DNA from: Trichomonas vaginalis G3
Taxonomy: Eukaryota > Parabasalia > Trichomonadida > Trichomonadidae
Direction of reading: 5' to 3'
DNA: 64,000 nt
Assembly (NCBI RefSeq): GCF_026262505.1
Contig: NC_067205.1
Span: 14,074,001 to 14,138,000, forward strand
The notes below the pieces were generated by a model. The model was not told the origin of the DNA and made no database searches. It saw only the letters and a list, made by a program, of their open reading frames with translations. Each line of letters begins with the position of its first letter. Position 1 is the stretch's first letter. The position numbers and the translations under genes are program-made. Positions 30,681 through 42,529 of this stretch are shown in pieces.

Positions 30681-32931
30681 ATGGGAAAATCATCTATATT
30701 TAATCAAAAAAGAGCAAACTTTACAGACGAAAATAAAATATTTATCAGGGAACAATCTGATAAATACCAAAAATCAACATCGAGAGATGAAAAAACGAAT
30801 ATAATCAAACAAGTTCTTCAATATTTTAATATTAAATACCACGAAAATGAATCTAAAGCTGTCAGAAGATATTTTAGTTATATTGCAGTTAAAAATATTC
30901 CCGCAGTTACTGGAAAATATCCTGATACAATTGTTCGCAAAGATATGCTTTATTCGCATGATCATACAAATATTATTAATTCAAATAATATTGAACGTTA
31001 CTACCGTTGCATCGATCATTCTTGTCAAGCACGTTATTTAGTTAAAATTGAGAACAGTTCAGTTTCCGAAGATTTACAAAAGGAACATATACCCGAATGC
31101 AGACAATTTAAAAAGTTACAAAATGAAAAAAATGATCTTCATAAATCAATGACTCTGACAGAAATATACAATAAGGCAATGGCAAAATTTTCTGAAGACA
31201 ACGGCACTTTTCAGCAGATTAAAAATTTATGACAGAACTTGCTGTTGGTACTGATGAAAACCCATTAATTAAAGATTCATTGGTCAGGGAAGTTTATAAT
31301 AAGTCCAGAAAATTTTCTATTGGAGAAAAAATTACAGACGATGAAATTGCTAATTTTTGTTTAATAAATGGCGAGCAGTTTTTCATTGGCCATTTTTCAA
31401 GCAAATTGTGAGACGATGTTTTTTGGTTTTGAGAAGGCAATTCAATTTGCAAAAGAAGCCACAGATTTATTTTGCGATGGAACTTTTAAAATTACACCAA
31501 AACATTTTCAAAAAGGACAGATGCTAACAATTATGATTTGTGAACCTTCAACAAATCAATATCTACCACTTTTATTTATATTCATGAAAAACCGCACATT
31601 TGAATCTTATAAGAAGGCATTTGAATATATTTTTACTGTCAAGGGTATTCAATTTTCAAAGCTAATTCAAATTCATTGTGATTTTGAAAAGGGAATGATA
31701 GAGGCACTTCAACAAATTTTCCCTAAAGTCCGTATAATTGGATGCCTATTTCATTTCAAACAAGCTTTACACAGGAAACTTGTAGCACTTTATACAAAAA
31801 ATTTCAATACTTTACAAAATTCTTTATTTAAGCTATATTCTATTACTCCATTCATGTCTCATGAAGAATTTGTACTTACAATGCATATAATTAATCAAAA
31901 TAAAGTTGATTCGATCAAAGATTATATTGATTATTTCAACAAAGTTTGGTTGCCGCACTACAATTTAATATCTCAATATAATAATGCAACTGCAATATTC
32001 ACTAATGATTGCCTCGAGAATATGCATTCAGAATTTTCTTCGTTAAAACATCCAAACATTTATGAAGCTATTAAGAAGATATCTCAAATCCAATTAGATA
32101 AATATAACGCCATCAAAAATAACCAGAAGATCGAGCGCCATATAAAAACCGTTATCACTGATAGCTACAAAAATTATATTCTTGACTGCTTTCAAAAAGA
32201 ACTTGAGAAAACAATTTTTTCTATCAAACAATACAACGTAAGTGATCTTTCTTTGGCTCAGAACGAGATTTCTCCATATGGTTCCATAGAATCGAGTTCA
32301 TTGTTCGAAAATATTCCAGTTCATGATGCAGATATACTCAAATCGATCGATCTAACAGATAAAGATACAATGATCACTAAGTTTATTAATGAAAAAAGAG
32401 AAAAAATTATGGCATTATTTAATGAAACATTAAATCATCCAGATTTTAATTCATCCACTCCAATTCAAACTAATTTTGAGCAAGCCGATACAAATCAAGG
32501 TTCAGATGCTCCAATTCGCTCCGAAAATTCAAATATTGCAGACTCTACAGATTTAGAACCAGAAAATCAAAACCATCCTTCTACAAATCAAATGTCTAGT
32601 AATCTAGAACATAAGCTGGACCTTCTTGATCATATTGAAAAAACAATTATCGAAAATGCGCTCGTTCTTGGGAATTCTTCCTACTACAAATGCTATTGTT
32701 GGGCCGTCAAAACAAGTTTCAGTTAATAGCAAGCAAAATTCTGAAAAAAATAAGAAAAAATCTTCCATAACAACAAAATCAAACAATAAAAAACAAAATT
32801 CATCCGACAATCCTCCTAAACGTAAAGCTCCTATTTCGGAAAGGATTCTCAGCGATAATAACTTATATTTTCAAGTTCATCGAAAGAGATCGAAAAGCAA
32901 ACGTTCCACATTTACAGAGAAAAAGAATTGA
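30681..32931 (+). pseudogene. MULE transposase, broken by about three frameshifts
   Basis: The first frame (30681-31231) begins MGKSSIFNQKRANF and contains a FLYWCH/WRKY-like zinc-binding segment (RYYRCIDHSCQARYLV ... HIPEC). The frame shifts at about 31230 and about 31400. The catalytic part in frame 31368-32726 has the MULE pattern: first Asp in LFCDGTFKITP, second Asp in IHCDFEKGM, the CLFHF (C-x2-H) motif, and the third acidic residue in CLENMHSEF. Another shift near 32700 moves into the last frame, which ends at 32931 with a basic tail (PPKRKAPISERIL, HRKRSKSKRS) suitable for DNA binding or nuclear entry. It would cut and join the element's ends. Confidence 0.88.
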
Positions 32932-32999
32932 TATATGAAGTCTAATTCCTTTTATAACTACTATATTTTTATTCTTATGACTAAAAAATAATATATTAT

Positions 33000-34046
33000 T
33001 TAAGGGTGCACCTGTATGTATGTTTATTTGAGAGGAGGAGGATTACCCTCTCAATTTTGAGGGATTCGTTAGTTTATTTTCTCGATGAATATGCAATAAA
33101 ATTTGATTTTTACCTTATCAATATACTTCATATAATATACACATGTTCATGTAAAAACTTTTTTCAAAAATCCTCAGGAATTAAGGGATTTTTGAATTTT
33201 AAGAATTTTTTTCGAATTTTTTCGAAAAAAAATATTTTCAGAACAGCCTTAACGGCTAAGATTTAGGAACAATGTTAAGTATCAAAAAGAAAGGAGGTCT
33301 GATATAGACAACATATATCGTTGAAGGTTGAAAAAATCTCTAATATTTGAGCCCAAAATTTCAAATTTTAATTTTTTGAAAAAAGAGGCCACCCGTATGT
33401 ACGTTTATTTGAGAGGAGGAGGATTATATTTTTGAAAGTGTGAAACATTATGAATATGTTAATTATATAATAATATGTATTATTATAAAAAAGAAAAAAT
33501 AAAGCACGTTAAAATTTTTCTTTCTGATTTTTTACAAAATCTACTTAGAATTATGCAAAATATGACTAAATAATTATAAATTTCAAGTTAAATTTTAATT
33601 TTGATAAATAATTTAAATTTCAAAATATCAAGTTCAGTTCGACTATGTATGTAGTAATTCCTCAATAAAGTGCCAAAACCCTATTAAAATATATGAACAT
33701 TTTCAACATTTTAATGTTTTTATTTAAAAATTTGTTGGAATATGAGCTTCAAACAATTATTATGTAAATAAAAATAATTAAATATATGTATTTATTCGTA
33801 TTACAACCGTAGTAAGTCGATTCTTCCTTTCTTCTACTGAGTTTTGAATTTGATTTCGAATTGTAAAGAGATTCAAAGGGAAAATACTAGCGGATAAAAA
33901 CTACCTCAATGAAAGGGTCATAATGGAGTCAAGTTGTATTTTTTGATATTTTTTGCTTTTCGAGCCTAAATAGGTAGCCAAGATAATGCCTAAAAATAAG
34001 GTTCTAAATTCTGAAGTTTACATGATCCTCTCGTGTGCACCCTTAA
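33000..34046. mobile_element. Element X, copy 1: TTAA-bounded non-autonomous element inside the MULE
   Basis: It begins TTAAGGGTGCAC and ends GTGCACCCTTAA, a 12-bp inverted repeat that includes TTAA at each side. It has no coding frame. The motif GTATGTACGTTTATTTGAGA with GAGGAGGATTA occurs near the left end and again at about 33390. Other copies are 39036-39771 (reversed, cut) and 40911-42470. TTAA borders suggest a piggyBac-type target, but no transposase is in the window. Confidence 0.75.
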
Positions 34047-34834
34047 CAATTTTCATTTTTTTCTTTTAACAATTTCGTTTTATTTCCATTTATTGTTAAA
34101 TGATTTTTAGCATACACCTTTCTTTGTTCATCTTCTAAATACAATTTATTTTTTCTTAGATATAATTCTATTCATTCAATTCGATCGTCATTTTTCAGTA
34201 CATGATCGTAATTTTCAATTATTGATCGCGATTTTACTTCAGAATTTGTTCGCAATATTGCTTATCAAAATTATATCTCTATTCTCTCATTTCTGTTTAG
34301 TCAATATCATTACACTCCTATTGTCTAATAACATGCTATTAATTTTCTTAAAATTAAAAAAAAAATATCAACTTTTAAAAACAGAAACTTAACATCCTTA
34401 GGTCAATGGATTTTGATGTGAGATACATTTAATCTGTTTTTCTTTTTTTATTTTAAATAATTGAATATTTATAGTTGTTATGGGTCTTACATCATGTAAA
34501 ACGAATTTTCTTAAAGTAAATTTACTTTTTTTCAATCTTTCTTACATATTTATTAAAAAAAATTATCCAAAAAAAGATGTTTTAGAATGAAAAAAAATAG
34601 AAAAATCTTCATTTATAGTCTTTCTTGAATGTATACGTTTTGATTTTTTTCTTTTTTAAAAAATTCAATTTCTAGAAAAATCGAGAAAAAATCATTTTCT
34701 TCTTTTTTTTAGGACGCCATAACCATTGAAATCTCCTCTCAGGACGCCATAAACTATTCAATTATGGTGTAAACTTCTCAAAAAATGAATAGTTTACATC
34801 AGGACGCCTTAGGACGCCAATCCTTTACGCGCCC

Positions 34835-34843
34835 GTTAACACT
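34835..34843. repeat. MULE target-site duplication, right (GTTAACACT)
   Basis: The right-hand partner of 28285-28293. Confidence 0.92.
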
Positions 34844-36190
34844 CAGTCCATTTGAATATGAAAAATAAAATTGACTTTGATTAAATGTTTTTATTTATCA
34901 TGCAATTCTTCTTGCGACCAAAGAGTTGAATAAAATTTCAAAAAATAAGATAGCTTAAAAAATAATATACGGTAGTGTTTACTAATAGATGAATAGTATA
35001 TAAATTCTATTAAAATGGATTTGATCCAAAAAAATATATAAAATTTGATCATAAATAAAATCGTTTTAAATTACTTCTTCATTTAAATTATAACAATTAT
35101 TTTTGGTTTTATAGTTTTTAAAGCTCATGTGGTTTTTTTAACCACAGAATACTTATGTGCTGTAGCAAGCTTGCAATCCAAAGCTCACGTTAGACAACAA
35201 GAGTCATGAAGTCTCATACTAAGGGATATCCAACATATATTTTAATAATCTAATGTTTGTGACAAATATTCAACATAAAATTAAGTTTTCGTTTCGTTAC
35301 AAGGCATTCATACTTTGGAGATATCATATTTAATGTACAGAAAAGTTAATATTAAACAATACATGCTAAAGAATTAATAAATAAGATAATAAAATAAATT
35401 TATACGTAATTACTTTCATTTAATATGCTTTATGCTGTATAATATTGATTAAGAGGCATTAAAAGGTTCCATAATCTGCTTTTATAGGCAAGATTTTTGA
35501 TAAAAATTTTAAATTTTGAAAAATGATGAGAAAAGGAAAAAAAGGTAAATGAGAGCAAGAGGAGGAAAAAAAGAAAAAGAAAAGGAAGGGAAGGGAAAAA
35601 TAAAAGAAAGAAGGACATATAAAAATTTAGATGCGCATTCTTAATGCCGAGGCGGCTTGCCGCCGAGGCGCGATTTTTTTAGGCCTCTACGGTAACCCGG
35701 CAATGTTTTTTTAAATCTTGTACAGCCCTACTTATGTTTTATTGATATATGAAGAATCAATTATTTCTAAATCGTCTTGTCAGTTTTTTTATATTTCGGA
35801 GCAATAACAATGAACATTTATGAGATTAAATGGTGTGTTTTAGCACCAGCTCCAATTATAAATCATGTTCATAATTCCAATTTTTATGTTTTATGATATT
35901 TTCATGAATAAATTGTTATTTAATCATTCCATTTTTAAAATTTTCACTTTTTTAAAAATTTTATAATGCATGAATTGAAGATAAACGTAATGATCATCAT
36001 GTTTGTCTCAATGGAAAGATGCATTTCATTTCAAAATTTAATCTTATATCTCACTAATGATGCCTATATTATATGCATATTCAGCTTTGAAAGTATATTT
36101 TCTATTTTCAGGTATGAGATATATCAATATATAAGAATATCTACATTATAATACCCCATTTCATTAAAAAATAGGAACTAAATGGTTTTT
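34844..36190. other. No gene; AT-rich spacer
   Basis: No supported gene. A small hairpin TGTGGTTTTTTTAACCACA lies near 35130, a purine-rich strand at 35520-35610, and a GC-rich GCCGAGGCGGCTTGCCGCCG piece at about 35648, probably a relic of a repeat. Confidence 0.5.
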
Positions 36191-36201
36191 ATTGAGAATA
36201 A

Positions 36202-37128
36202 TTAAGAAAGAATTAACAAAGAGAAAAACATTAGATAATATTGGAAAGCAAAACATCTGGAAACACATGAGATTCCAGTTAAGCAATCATACTTTTGTCC
36301 ATTGTGGCAATTTGTATCAATAATGAATTTATATGATCCTGTATAAGGCAGATAAGGAGATATTGAACTAAACGAGTTTCTGTTAAACGAACAAGATCTG
36401 AATATAACTTATTGGTTCAAAAAATGTTCTGCTTTGTTTTCTGAAAATACACAATGGTCAACTAATGTATTAGATTTATCAAAGCTGAAAAAAGAATACG
36501 AATTATTCATAATGATATCTTTATAAAAATTTGAGTATTTAATTTCGCAAACTGAATGAGAAAAAACAACAGAATTAAAAGTAGAGTTACACGACAATAC
36601 ATTAGCGAAAGATGCGTTGGCGTTACCATAAGAGAATCCAAAATAAAATCCAGTAGTACTCATGAAAACATTACTTGTAGAATTGTAATACGATAATGAT
36701 GTTTTTCCTCCACCAAGCCATGTGACATCTGAGGTGCCTGGCTGAGTAGTACATTCTGTAATAGAAATTATTGAAACAAAATTTATACTTTTTGATGATT
36801 GTGAGAGATTGACAAGACAGTAGTTTGCTTTTGTACGTGAATAAACGTTTCGCGCGCAAATGTTGGTTTGATAAATCGAGTGACCTGGGTTGAAAAGAAC
36901 ACAGCCACCATTTTGGGTAGATGTGATTGTGTTAAATGTGTCTTGTTCGAGAATTAAGATTGAATTTGATTCACTGATTCGAATAACACCCTCGTTGTTG
37001 ATCTTTTCGAAAAAAACTCCACTAAGATGGAAGTTGAGAGGAACTGATTTGCTTGATCGTTCATTTGGAGGTAGTAATGTCCAAAAGTACTTGTCTTTGA
37101 AGAATTCTTTTGATGAAAAATCAGACAA
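36202..37128 (-). pseudogene. Beta-helix surface-type protein, copy 1, one in-frame stop
   Basis: A frame of 309 codons, the same length as the relative at 46162-47088, interrupted by one TAA at codon 240 (36409-36411), where the relative reads Gln (FINKQISF). The family has NGGCVLFNPG and CVFSENKAEHF segments, resembling the GGA(I/L) and FxxN repeats of polymorphic outer-membrane (Pmp)-like beta-helix proteins known in T. vaginalis, and a hydrophobic C-terminus. There is no ATG at the beginning (it starts at a TTG just after stops), so the 5' end and any signal peptide are missing. Confidence 0.65.
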
Positions 37129-37387
37129 ATCACTTACTCAATGTTTCCTAAATTTTTGACAAAATTTTCAATTCATTCAAAAAATCAAAAATTACACATT
37201 GTATCTTTGAAATAAAGAGATCTAAACTTTACATCAAAAATACCTTCAAAAAGTCGAACTTCGATCAATTTTTTTGGAAAAAATCAGTTTCAAGCTAACT
37301 ACATGCTATTGCAGATATTTTCGCAATTATGCATGCTAAAGAGAACATGTTATGTTAGAAACAAAGTCACAAAAAGCAAATTTTTAT

Positions 37388-38329
37388 TCATAAATTTAAA
37401 ATGAAAAAAGAGAAAGAGAGTAGATTGTAGTCGGGAATAAAATATGGAGAAACACAGTTGAAGTCGGCAAAACAGTCATGCTTCTGTCCGATGTGACACT
37501 TTGTATCAACAATGAACGCATGTGAGCCTTTGTATGTTAGAATTGGTGATATAGAACTAAATTTATTATTATTGAAAGAACAAGAAGTAACTGTAAAAAC
37601 ATGATCAGTATTTCTAAAGTTTTTCGCGTTATTTTCTGAAAATACACAGTTATCAATTCTAAAAGTACCTGTTCCTGCGTCGAAATGAAAAAAGAATTTT
37701 GCGTTTGCTAAGACACTATTATTATAAAAATTAGAATTTTCTAACGACGCTGCAGTTCGAAAATAAACAATAGCATCATTATTAGCGGTGCATGACATAG
37801 CATTAATGAATGATATGTTTGCTTGACCATATGAAAGAATGCAAAAAAGTGATGGCGTATTCCAAACAATATTATTAGAGCAATTGTAATATGAAAATGA
37901 GATTTTCCCACCTCCAAGCCAAATCATATCATCAACAGATGGTTTGTTTGTACAATCCGAAATCGAAATTGTTGAAACGTAATTTATGCTTTCTGATGAT
38001 GATGGAATGCTAACATAACAATAATGTCCTTTAGTGGTTGAGGATACGTTTCGAGCACAAATGCTTGATTGATAAATCAACTGACCAGTGTTGAAGAAAA
38101 CACAGCCACCATTTTGGGTTGACGTAACTGTGTTAAATGTATCATGTTCGAGAGTTAAAACTGAATTCGATTGTGTGAGGCTAATAGCACCTTCATTGTT
38201 GATGTTTTCGAACAAAATACCAATGATTTGAAAGTTGAAAGCAATTGATTTGTTTGACTTGTCATATGGAGGTTGTAATTTCCAAGAATACTTATCTTTA
38301 AAATATTTGCCCGATGAAAAATCAGACAA
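37388..38329 (-). pseudogene. Beta-helix surface-type protein, copy 2, lacks an ATG
   Basis: An open frame of 313 residues (LSDFSSGKYFKDK... to SFFILNL). Repeated short beta strands, Ser/Asn-rich turns, NGGCVFFNTG and CVFSENNAKNF segments suggest a right-handed beta-helix, as in Pmp-like trichomonad surface proteins. The frame begins at TTG with a stop a few codons upstream, as in the two relatives, so the coding sequence probably lost its start. Followed on the other strand by tRNA-Met 131 bp away; the same pair is repeated at 46162-47301. Confidence 0.6.
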
Positions 38330-38459
38330 ATTAGTTTCTCTATTTTATATCAAAATTTTTGTCAAATTTTTAGCATCATAGAAAATTGAGAATTTGAAAA
38401 ATTGAAAAGAAAGTAGTCAATTTTTATTATCAACATCATATTTATTGAATAGATGTAAT

Positions 38460-38532
38460 GCTTTCGTAGCTCAGTAGGTAGAGCGTAGGTCTCATAATCC
38501 TAAGGTCGCGAGTTCGAGCCTCACCGAAAGCA
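38460..38532 (+). tRNA. tRNA-Met (anticodon CAT)
   Basis: 73 bases. The acceptor stem GCTTTCG pairs with CGAAAGC, the D arm is GCTCAGTAGGTAGAGC, the anticodon loop CTCATAA gives CAT, and the T loop is TTCGAGC. No intron is present. The GCTTTCG...CGAAAGCA body fits the elongator type. The T stem and anticodon stem each have one non-pair. An identical copy is at 47229. Confidence 0.93.
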
Positions 38533-38558
38533 TTTAATTTTTCATTTATTTTTTCTAA

Positions 38559-38900
38559 ACTCTTCCATTTTACAACTGTATTTCTTTAACAAGATTTGAA
38601 ATTCCTTCATCGTTAAAAGAGATATCTGGCGGTTGTTTTTACCATTGCACAAATCTTAAAAGTTTAGACTTGAAAAACATCGAAACCATAAATAAATATG
38701 CATTTATGTTTTGTGAAAATTTGTCTTCAATAAATCTTCCTGATTCAATTAAATTTATAGGAGAGCATGCATTCTATGGATGTGATTCATTGACTGAAAT
38801 CACAATACCTTCTCAAGTTCAAGAAATTGCATCGTATTGTTTTTCAGTGATGAAAAGCTTACAAAAACTTAACTTAAAAAGATTTTCGATGACAGAATAA
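38559..38900 (+). pseudogene. BspA-like leucine-rich repeat protein fragment
   Basis: An open frame of about 113 codons without an ATG, ending TAA at 38898-38900. It reads four to five LRR_5 (Treponema pallidum/BspA type) repeats: IPSSLKEISGGCFYHCTNLKSL, NKYAFMFCENLSSINLPDSI, GEHAFYGCDSLTEITIPSQV, IASYCFSVMKSLQKL. BspA-like surface proteins are a very large T. vaginalis family. Both the N-terminus and the C-terminal membrane anchor are missing. It begins 27 bases after the tRNA. Confidence 0.75.
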
Positions 38901-39035
38901 TCCTGTCACTTTTCTAGATTTTATTTTACATTCTTGAGTAAAACAATTCTCTTGAATAAAATGAACAATTGAAAAATCGGTTCATTCAAAAAGTGATGAA
39001 TTTTGAAAAAATTTTACGAAAAATCGAATTTAGTT

Positions 39036-39771
39036 TTAAGGGTGCACACGAGAGGATCATGTAAACTTCAGAATTTAGAACCTTATTTTTAGGCATTATC
39101 TTGGCTACCTATTTAGGCTCGAAAAGCAAAAAATATCAAAAAATACAACTTGACTCCATTATGACCCTTTCATTGAGGTAGTTTTTATCCGCTAGTATTT
39201 TCCCTTTGAATCTCTTTACAATTCGAAATCAAATTCAAAACTCAGTAGAAGAAAGGAAGAATCGACTTACTACGGTTGTAATACGAATAAATACATATAT
39301 TTAATTATTTTTATTTACATAATAATTGTTTGAAGCTCATATTCCAACAAATTTTTAAATAAAAACATTAAAATGTTGAAAATGTTCATATATTTTAATA
39401 GGGTTTTGGCACTTTATTGAGGAATTACTACATACATAGTCGAACTGAACTTGATATTTTGAAATTTAAATTATTTATCAAAATTAAAATTTAACTTGAA
39501 ATTTATAATTATTTAGTCATATTTTGCATAATTCTAAGTAGATTTTGTAAAAAATCAAGAAAGAAAAATTTTAACGTGCTTTATTTTTTCTTTTTTATAA
39601 TAATACATATTATTATATAATTAACATATTCATAATGTTTCACACTTTCAAAAATATAATCCTCCTCCTCTCAAATAAACGTACATACGGGTGGCCTCTT
39701 TTTTCAAAAAATTAAAATTTGAAATTTTGGGCTCAAATATTAGAGATTTTTTCAACCTTCAACGATATATG
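39036..39771. mobile_element. Element X, copy 3 (reversed, truncated)
   Basis: This is the reverse complement of 33316-34046 with very few differences. It starts at TTAAGGGTGCACACGAGAGG and stops at 39771, where element Z begins. The other end is missing. Confidence 0.8.
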
Positions 39772-40826
39772 TAAGGGTTTCGTTTTGCTAAAATTGTCAC
39801 TTTTATAGCATATTTGTTTTTGGATGTTTTGCGAAACCAAAAAAAAAAACTATGATATACAATGTGTGTGTAAAGAAAATACTTTATTTACTAGTTAAAA
39901 AATCATTTGGTATTGGTCAAGTTATTTTTTCTGGATAAGATATTATATGGATAATTGGATAGAAAATACAATTATATAATCTTGTACCTGGTTTAATTAA
40001 GCTAATTGTCATCAGAAACTTGTAATTTTTATGAATTTCAGATTTTCTTTTCATTACTGCTTTTCTTAATAGGTCAAGTTCTTATTTACGTTATAAAGTA
40101 TGATATTTACAAATATCAAGTTATCGTGTTTTTTGAGAAATTATGAGAAACAAACAAAAATGAAAAAGATAGGAATAGCAATGAATAGTGATGTGGGTAT
40201 AGAAAATGTAAGAGATATGAATGCAAAGCAATCAGTATTTAGGACATTGACCATAGATTTCGAAAAAAAATGCTGCATATTGAGCGAAAACTATGATTAT
40301 ATTATAAGGCTGTCATTTAAAGCATAATGAAACTATTCCCTTTTCATTTTAATCGAATAAGATAGTAAAGATTTTTGAATTAGCTAGAAACTGATGAGAT
40401 GTTTTCACAAATCAGATTTTTAATCTCTATAATGCATAATTCACTCAATATCTCAATTTTGATATTGCGAGATATTTTTGCTATCGGTTTCGCAATTTTG
40501 ACACAATAGCAAGAGGGTTCTATAAGCATTATTATCAACGTAGAATCTGAATATCATATCAGAAAATGTCGCAAATCTAACATTTACCCGACCAAATAGC
40601 AAAATAATTGAATACTTTTCGCAAAAACTTTAAAAATCGATAAAAATATGAAATATAGATATTAAAGAGACTTTTTATATAATATTCATAAAGATTTTCC
40701 AAAAATATGATACCGCAAAATTAAAAAAGTGACGTCTTGAGTGGAGTCAAAGGTCGAAATTGCTAGCTAAATGTTTTTTTAGCGAAATTGCGTATTGTAC
40801 GTTTTTTTCGCAAAACGAAACCCTTA
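39772..40826. mobile_element. Element Z: 1.05-kb non-autonomous element
   Basis: Bounded by TAAGGGTTTCGTTTTGC and its complement GCAAAACGAAACCCTTA (17-bp perfect inverted repeats). The inner ends again share AATTTCGCTA-type words. Short frames such as 40100-40327 show no family features. No clear target duplication was found. Confidence 0.7.
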
Positions 40827-40910
40827 CTCCATATCTTTTAATATACCTTATTCTTGTTTATTATCACATTAATTTCCCTATTATTGTAACTCTTAACAGT
40901 ATGGGGGTTT

Positions 40911-42470
40911 TTAAGGGTGCACCCGCATGTACGTTTATTTGAGAGGAGGAGGATTACCCTCTCAATTTTGAACGCTTCGTTAACTTAATATCTCGATGAA
41001 TATTGGATTAAAATTGAATTTGCCCATACCAATATATCTGATACAATATCCTTAAGTTTTACTAAAAAGAATTTTTTAAAATCCCTGCAGATTCGGGGAT
41101 TTTTAAATTTTTCCTAAATGTTAGTCACCGTTACGGTTTTTTCTTTTTTTGGGGGCTCGCAAGCTCGCCCCCAAAGAAAAAACCGTAACGGTGAGCTCAC
41201 ATTTCGGCATAGTTTAAGTCTAGGTTTTGCATTTTAAAATGTTTGTTACCTTATCTTCTTTCAAAAAGTGGCAAAAATTTGTTTGAAATTTGAAAAAGAT
41301 ATTTTTATTTGCATAAATGACATTCAACTAAGCTGTAGCATGATTCTTTTGCATGCTCTAGTTTTTTTCTCAGTTCAATCTCCTTCCATACTCTTGCTTG
41401 TACCAGTAAGATCGCACCAAAATTCTCAAAAATTAAGATCTCCAAATTTTATGTCCAACTCCAATTATCAAACGCCCTCATTAACGCCACTCATAGCCAT
41501 CTTTCATGCATGAGAAATCGTTATTAGAAGATTTTTTACGGCTAATTATCTGATTCAATTCAGATCAATACTCAAAGCCCATTATTTATTAATAAATCCT
41601 TGTTTGTCGCCTATGCGAATAAAAATTCTTTTTATATTTTAAACAATTTTTTTCACTTTGGAAGGAGAAAGGTGACTAACATTTTAAAACTGCAAAAACC
41701 GACTAAACTATTTTGATTTTTTTCGAAAATTTTTCGGGAAAAAAATATTTTCAGAAGAGCCTTAACGGCTAAGTTTTATGTTTAATGTTGAGTATCAAAA
41801 AGAATGGGCATCTGATATAGCCATCATATATCCCAGAAGCAAATAAAAATTCTGACTTTTTAAGCATAAAAAATGAAATTTTATTTTTTGCAAAAAACAG
41901 GCCACCCGGATGTACGTTTATTTGAGAGGAGGAGGATTAAATTTTTGAAAGCACTAAAATTTGTAAATATGCTAGTTATAGAATAATATGCATTATTTTA
42001 AAAAATAAAAATTAAAGCACGTTAAAATCTTTTTTGATGAATTTTTACAAAAGCTACTCAGGATAATGCAAGATATGAGTAGTTAAACATAAATTTCAAA
42101 TCAGACTTTACTTATAATAAATATTTTAAATTTCCGAAAATTAAGTTCAGATCGACTCTATACGTAGTAAATACTAAATAAGGTGCCAAAAACCTATTAA
42201 ACAGTATCAAAACTATCAAGATTGTAATGTTTTTGAAGAAAAATTTATAGAATTATGGACTTCAAACAGATATTATGTAAATAAAAATAATATAATGAAT
42301 TTATTTATTCGTATAATAGCAGTAATAAGTCGATTATTCACTTCTACTTCTGAGATTTGAATTTAATTTCGACAGAAAAAGAGATTCAAGAGGAAAATAC
42401 TAGGGGATACAAACAGCCACCATGACAGGATTATTATGGAGCCAAGTTGTATTTTTTGATATTTTTAGAG
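40911..42470. mobile_element. Element X, copy 2, holding element U, right end lost
   Basis: It starts TTAAGGGTGCACCCG and follows 33000-33990 with moderate divergence, including both GTACGTTTATTTGAGAGGAG motifs. It is split by element U at about 41105-41715. Similarity fades at about 42470, after the segment matching 33960. The copy is more diverged than copies 1 and 3, so probably older. Confidence 0.75.
41105..41715. mobile_element. Element U, copy 1, with GC-rich hairpin
   Basis: A roughly 610-bp unit that recurs inverted at 44941-45550 with very few differences. Its left end holds a hairpin (about 41127-41204) with arms CACCGTTACGGTTTTTTCTT... and a GGGGGCTCGC/GCTCGCCCCC tip. About 45-bp imperfect inverted repeats (containing AAAATGTTTGTTACC and GGTGACTAACATTTT) flank the rest, so U looks like a small inverted-repeat element. 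Confidence 0.75.
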
Positions 42471-42529
42471 CCGAAAGTTTTTTGTCCAAATGTTAAACTA
42501 TTCAGACAAAATTTCCCAGCTTCAGAGAA

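Larger units (their letters stand above)
28294..34834. mobile_element. Mutator-like DNA transposon (MULE), 6.5 kb, with 9-bp target duplication
   Basis: Both ends carry the perfect 20-bp inverted repeat TTGGCGTCCTAAGGCGTCCT (28308-28327 and complement at 34801-34820), 14 bases in from the outer borders. Further GGCGTCC words follow at both ends. Flanks are identical 9-bp words GTTAACACT (28285-28293 and 34835-34843), the target-duplication length of Mutator elements. Inside are a MULE transposase (30681-32931, rightward), a second intact gene (29072-30178, leftward), a 167-bp tandem repeat between them, and a nested smaller element (33000-34046). The transposase is broken by frameshifts, so this copy is not autonomous now. 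Confidence 0.93.

Noticed and set aside
33000-34046. Element X as a long terminal repeat of a retroelement
   Set aside because: Copies occur in both orientations and as single units, with inverted rather than direct terminal repeats and no primer-binding or polypurine sites.
35646-35700. GC-rich GCCGAGGCGGCTTGCCGCCG piece as a functional RNA
   Set aside because: Too short, no wider structure seen, and it looks like a relic of a repeat.
41268-41513. 81-aa reading frame as a gene
   Set aside because: It lies inside element U, is without family features, and the inverted copy does not preserve a better frame.
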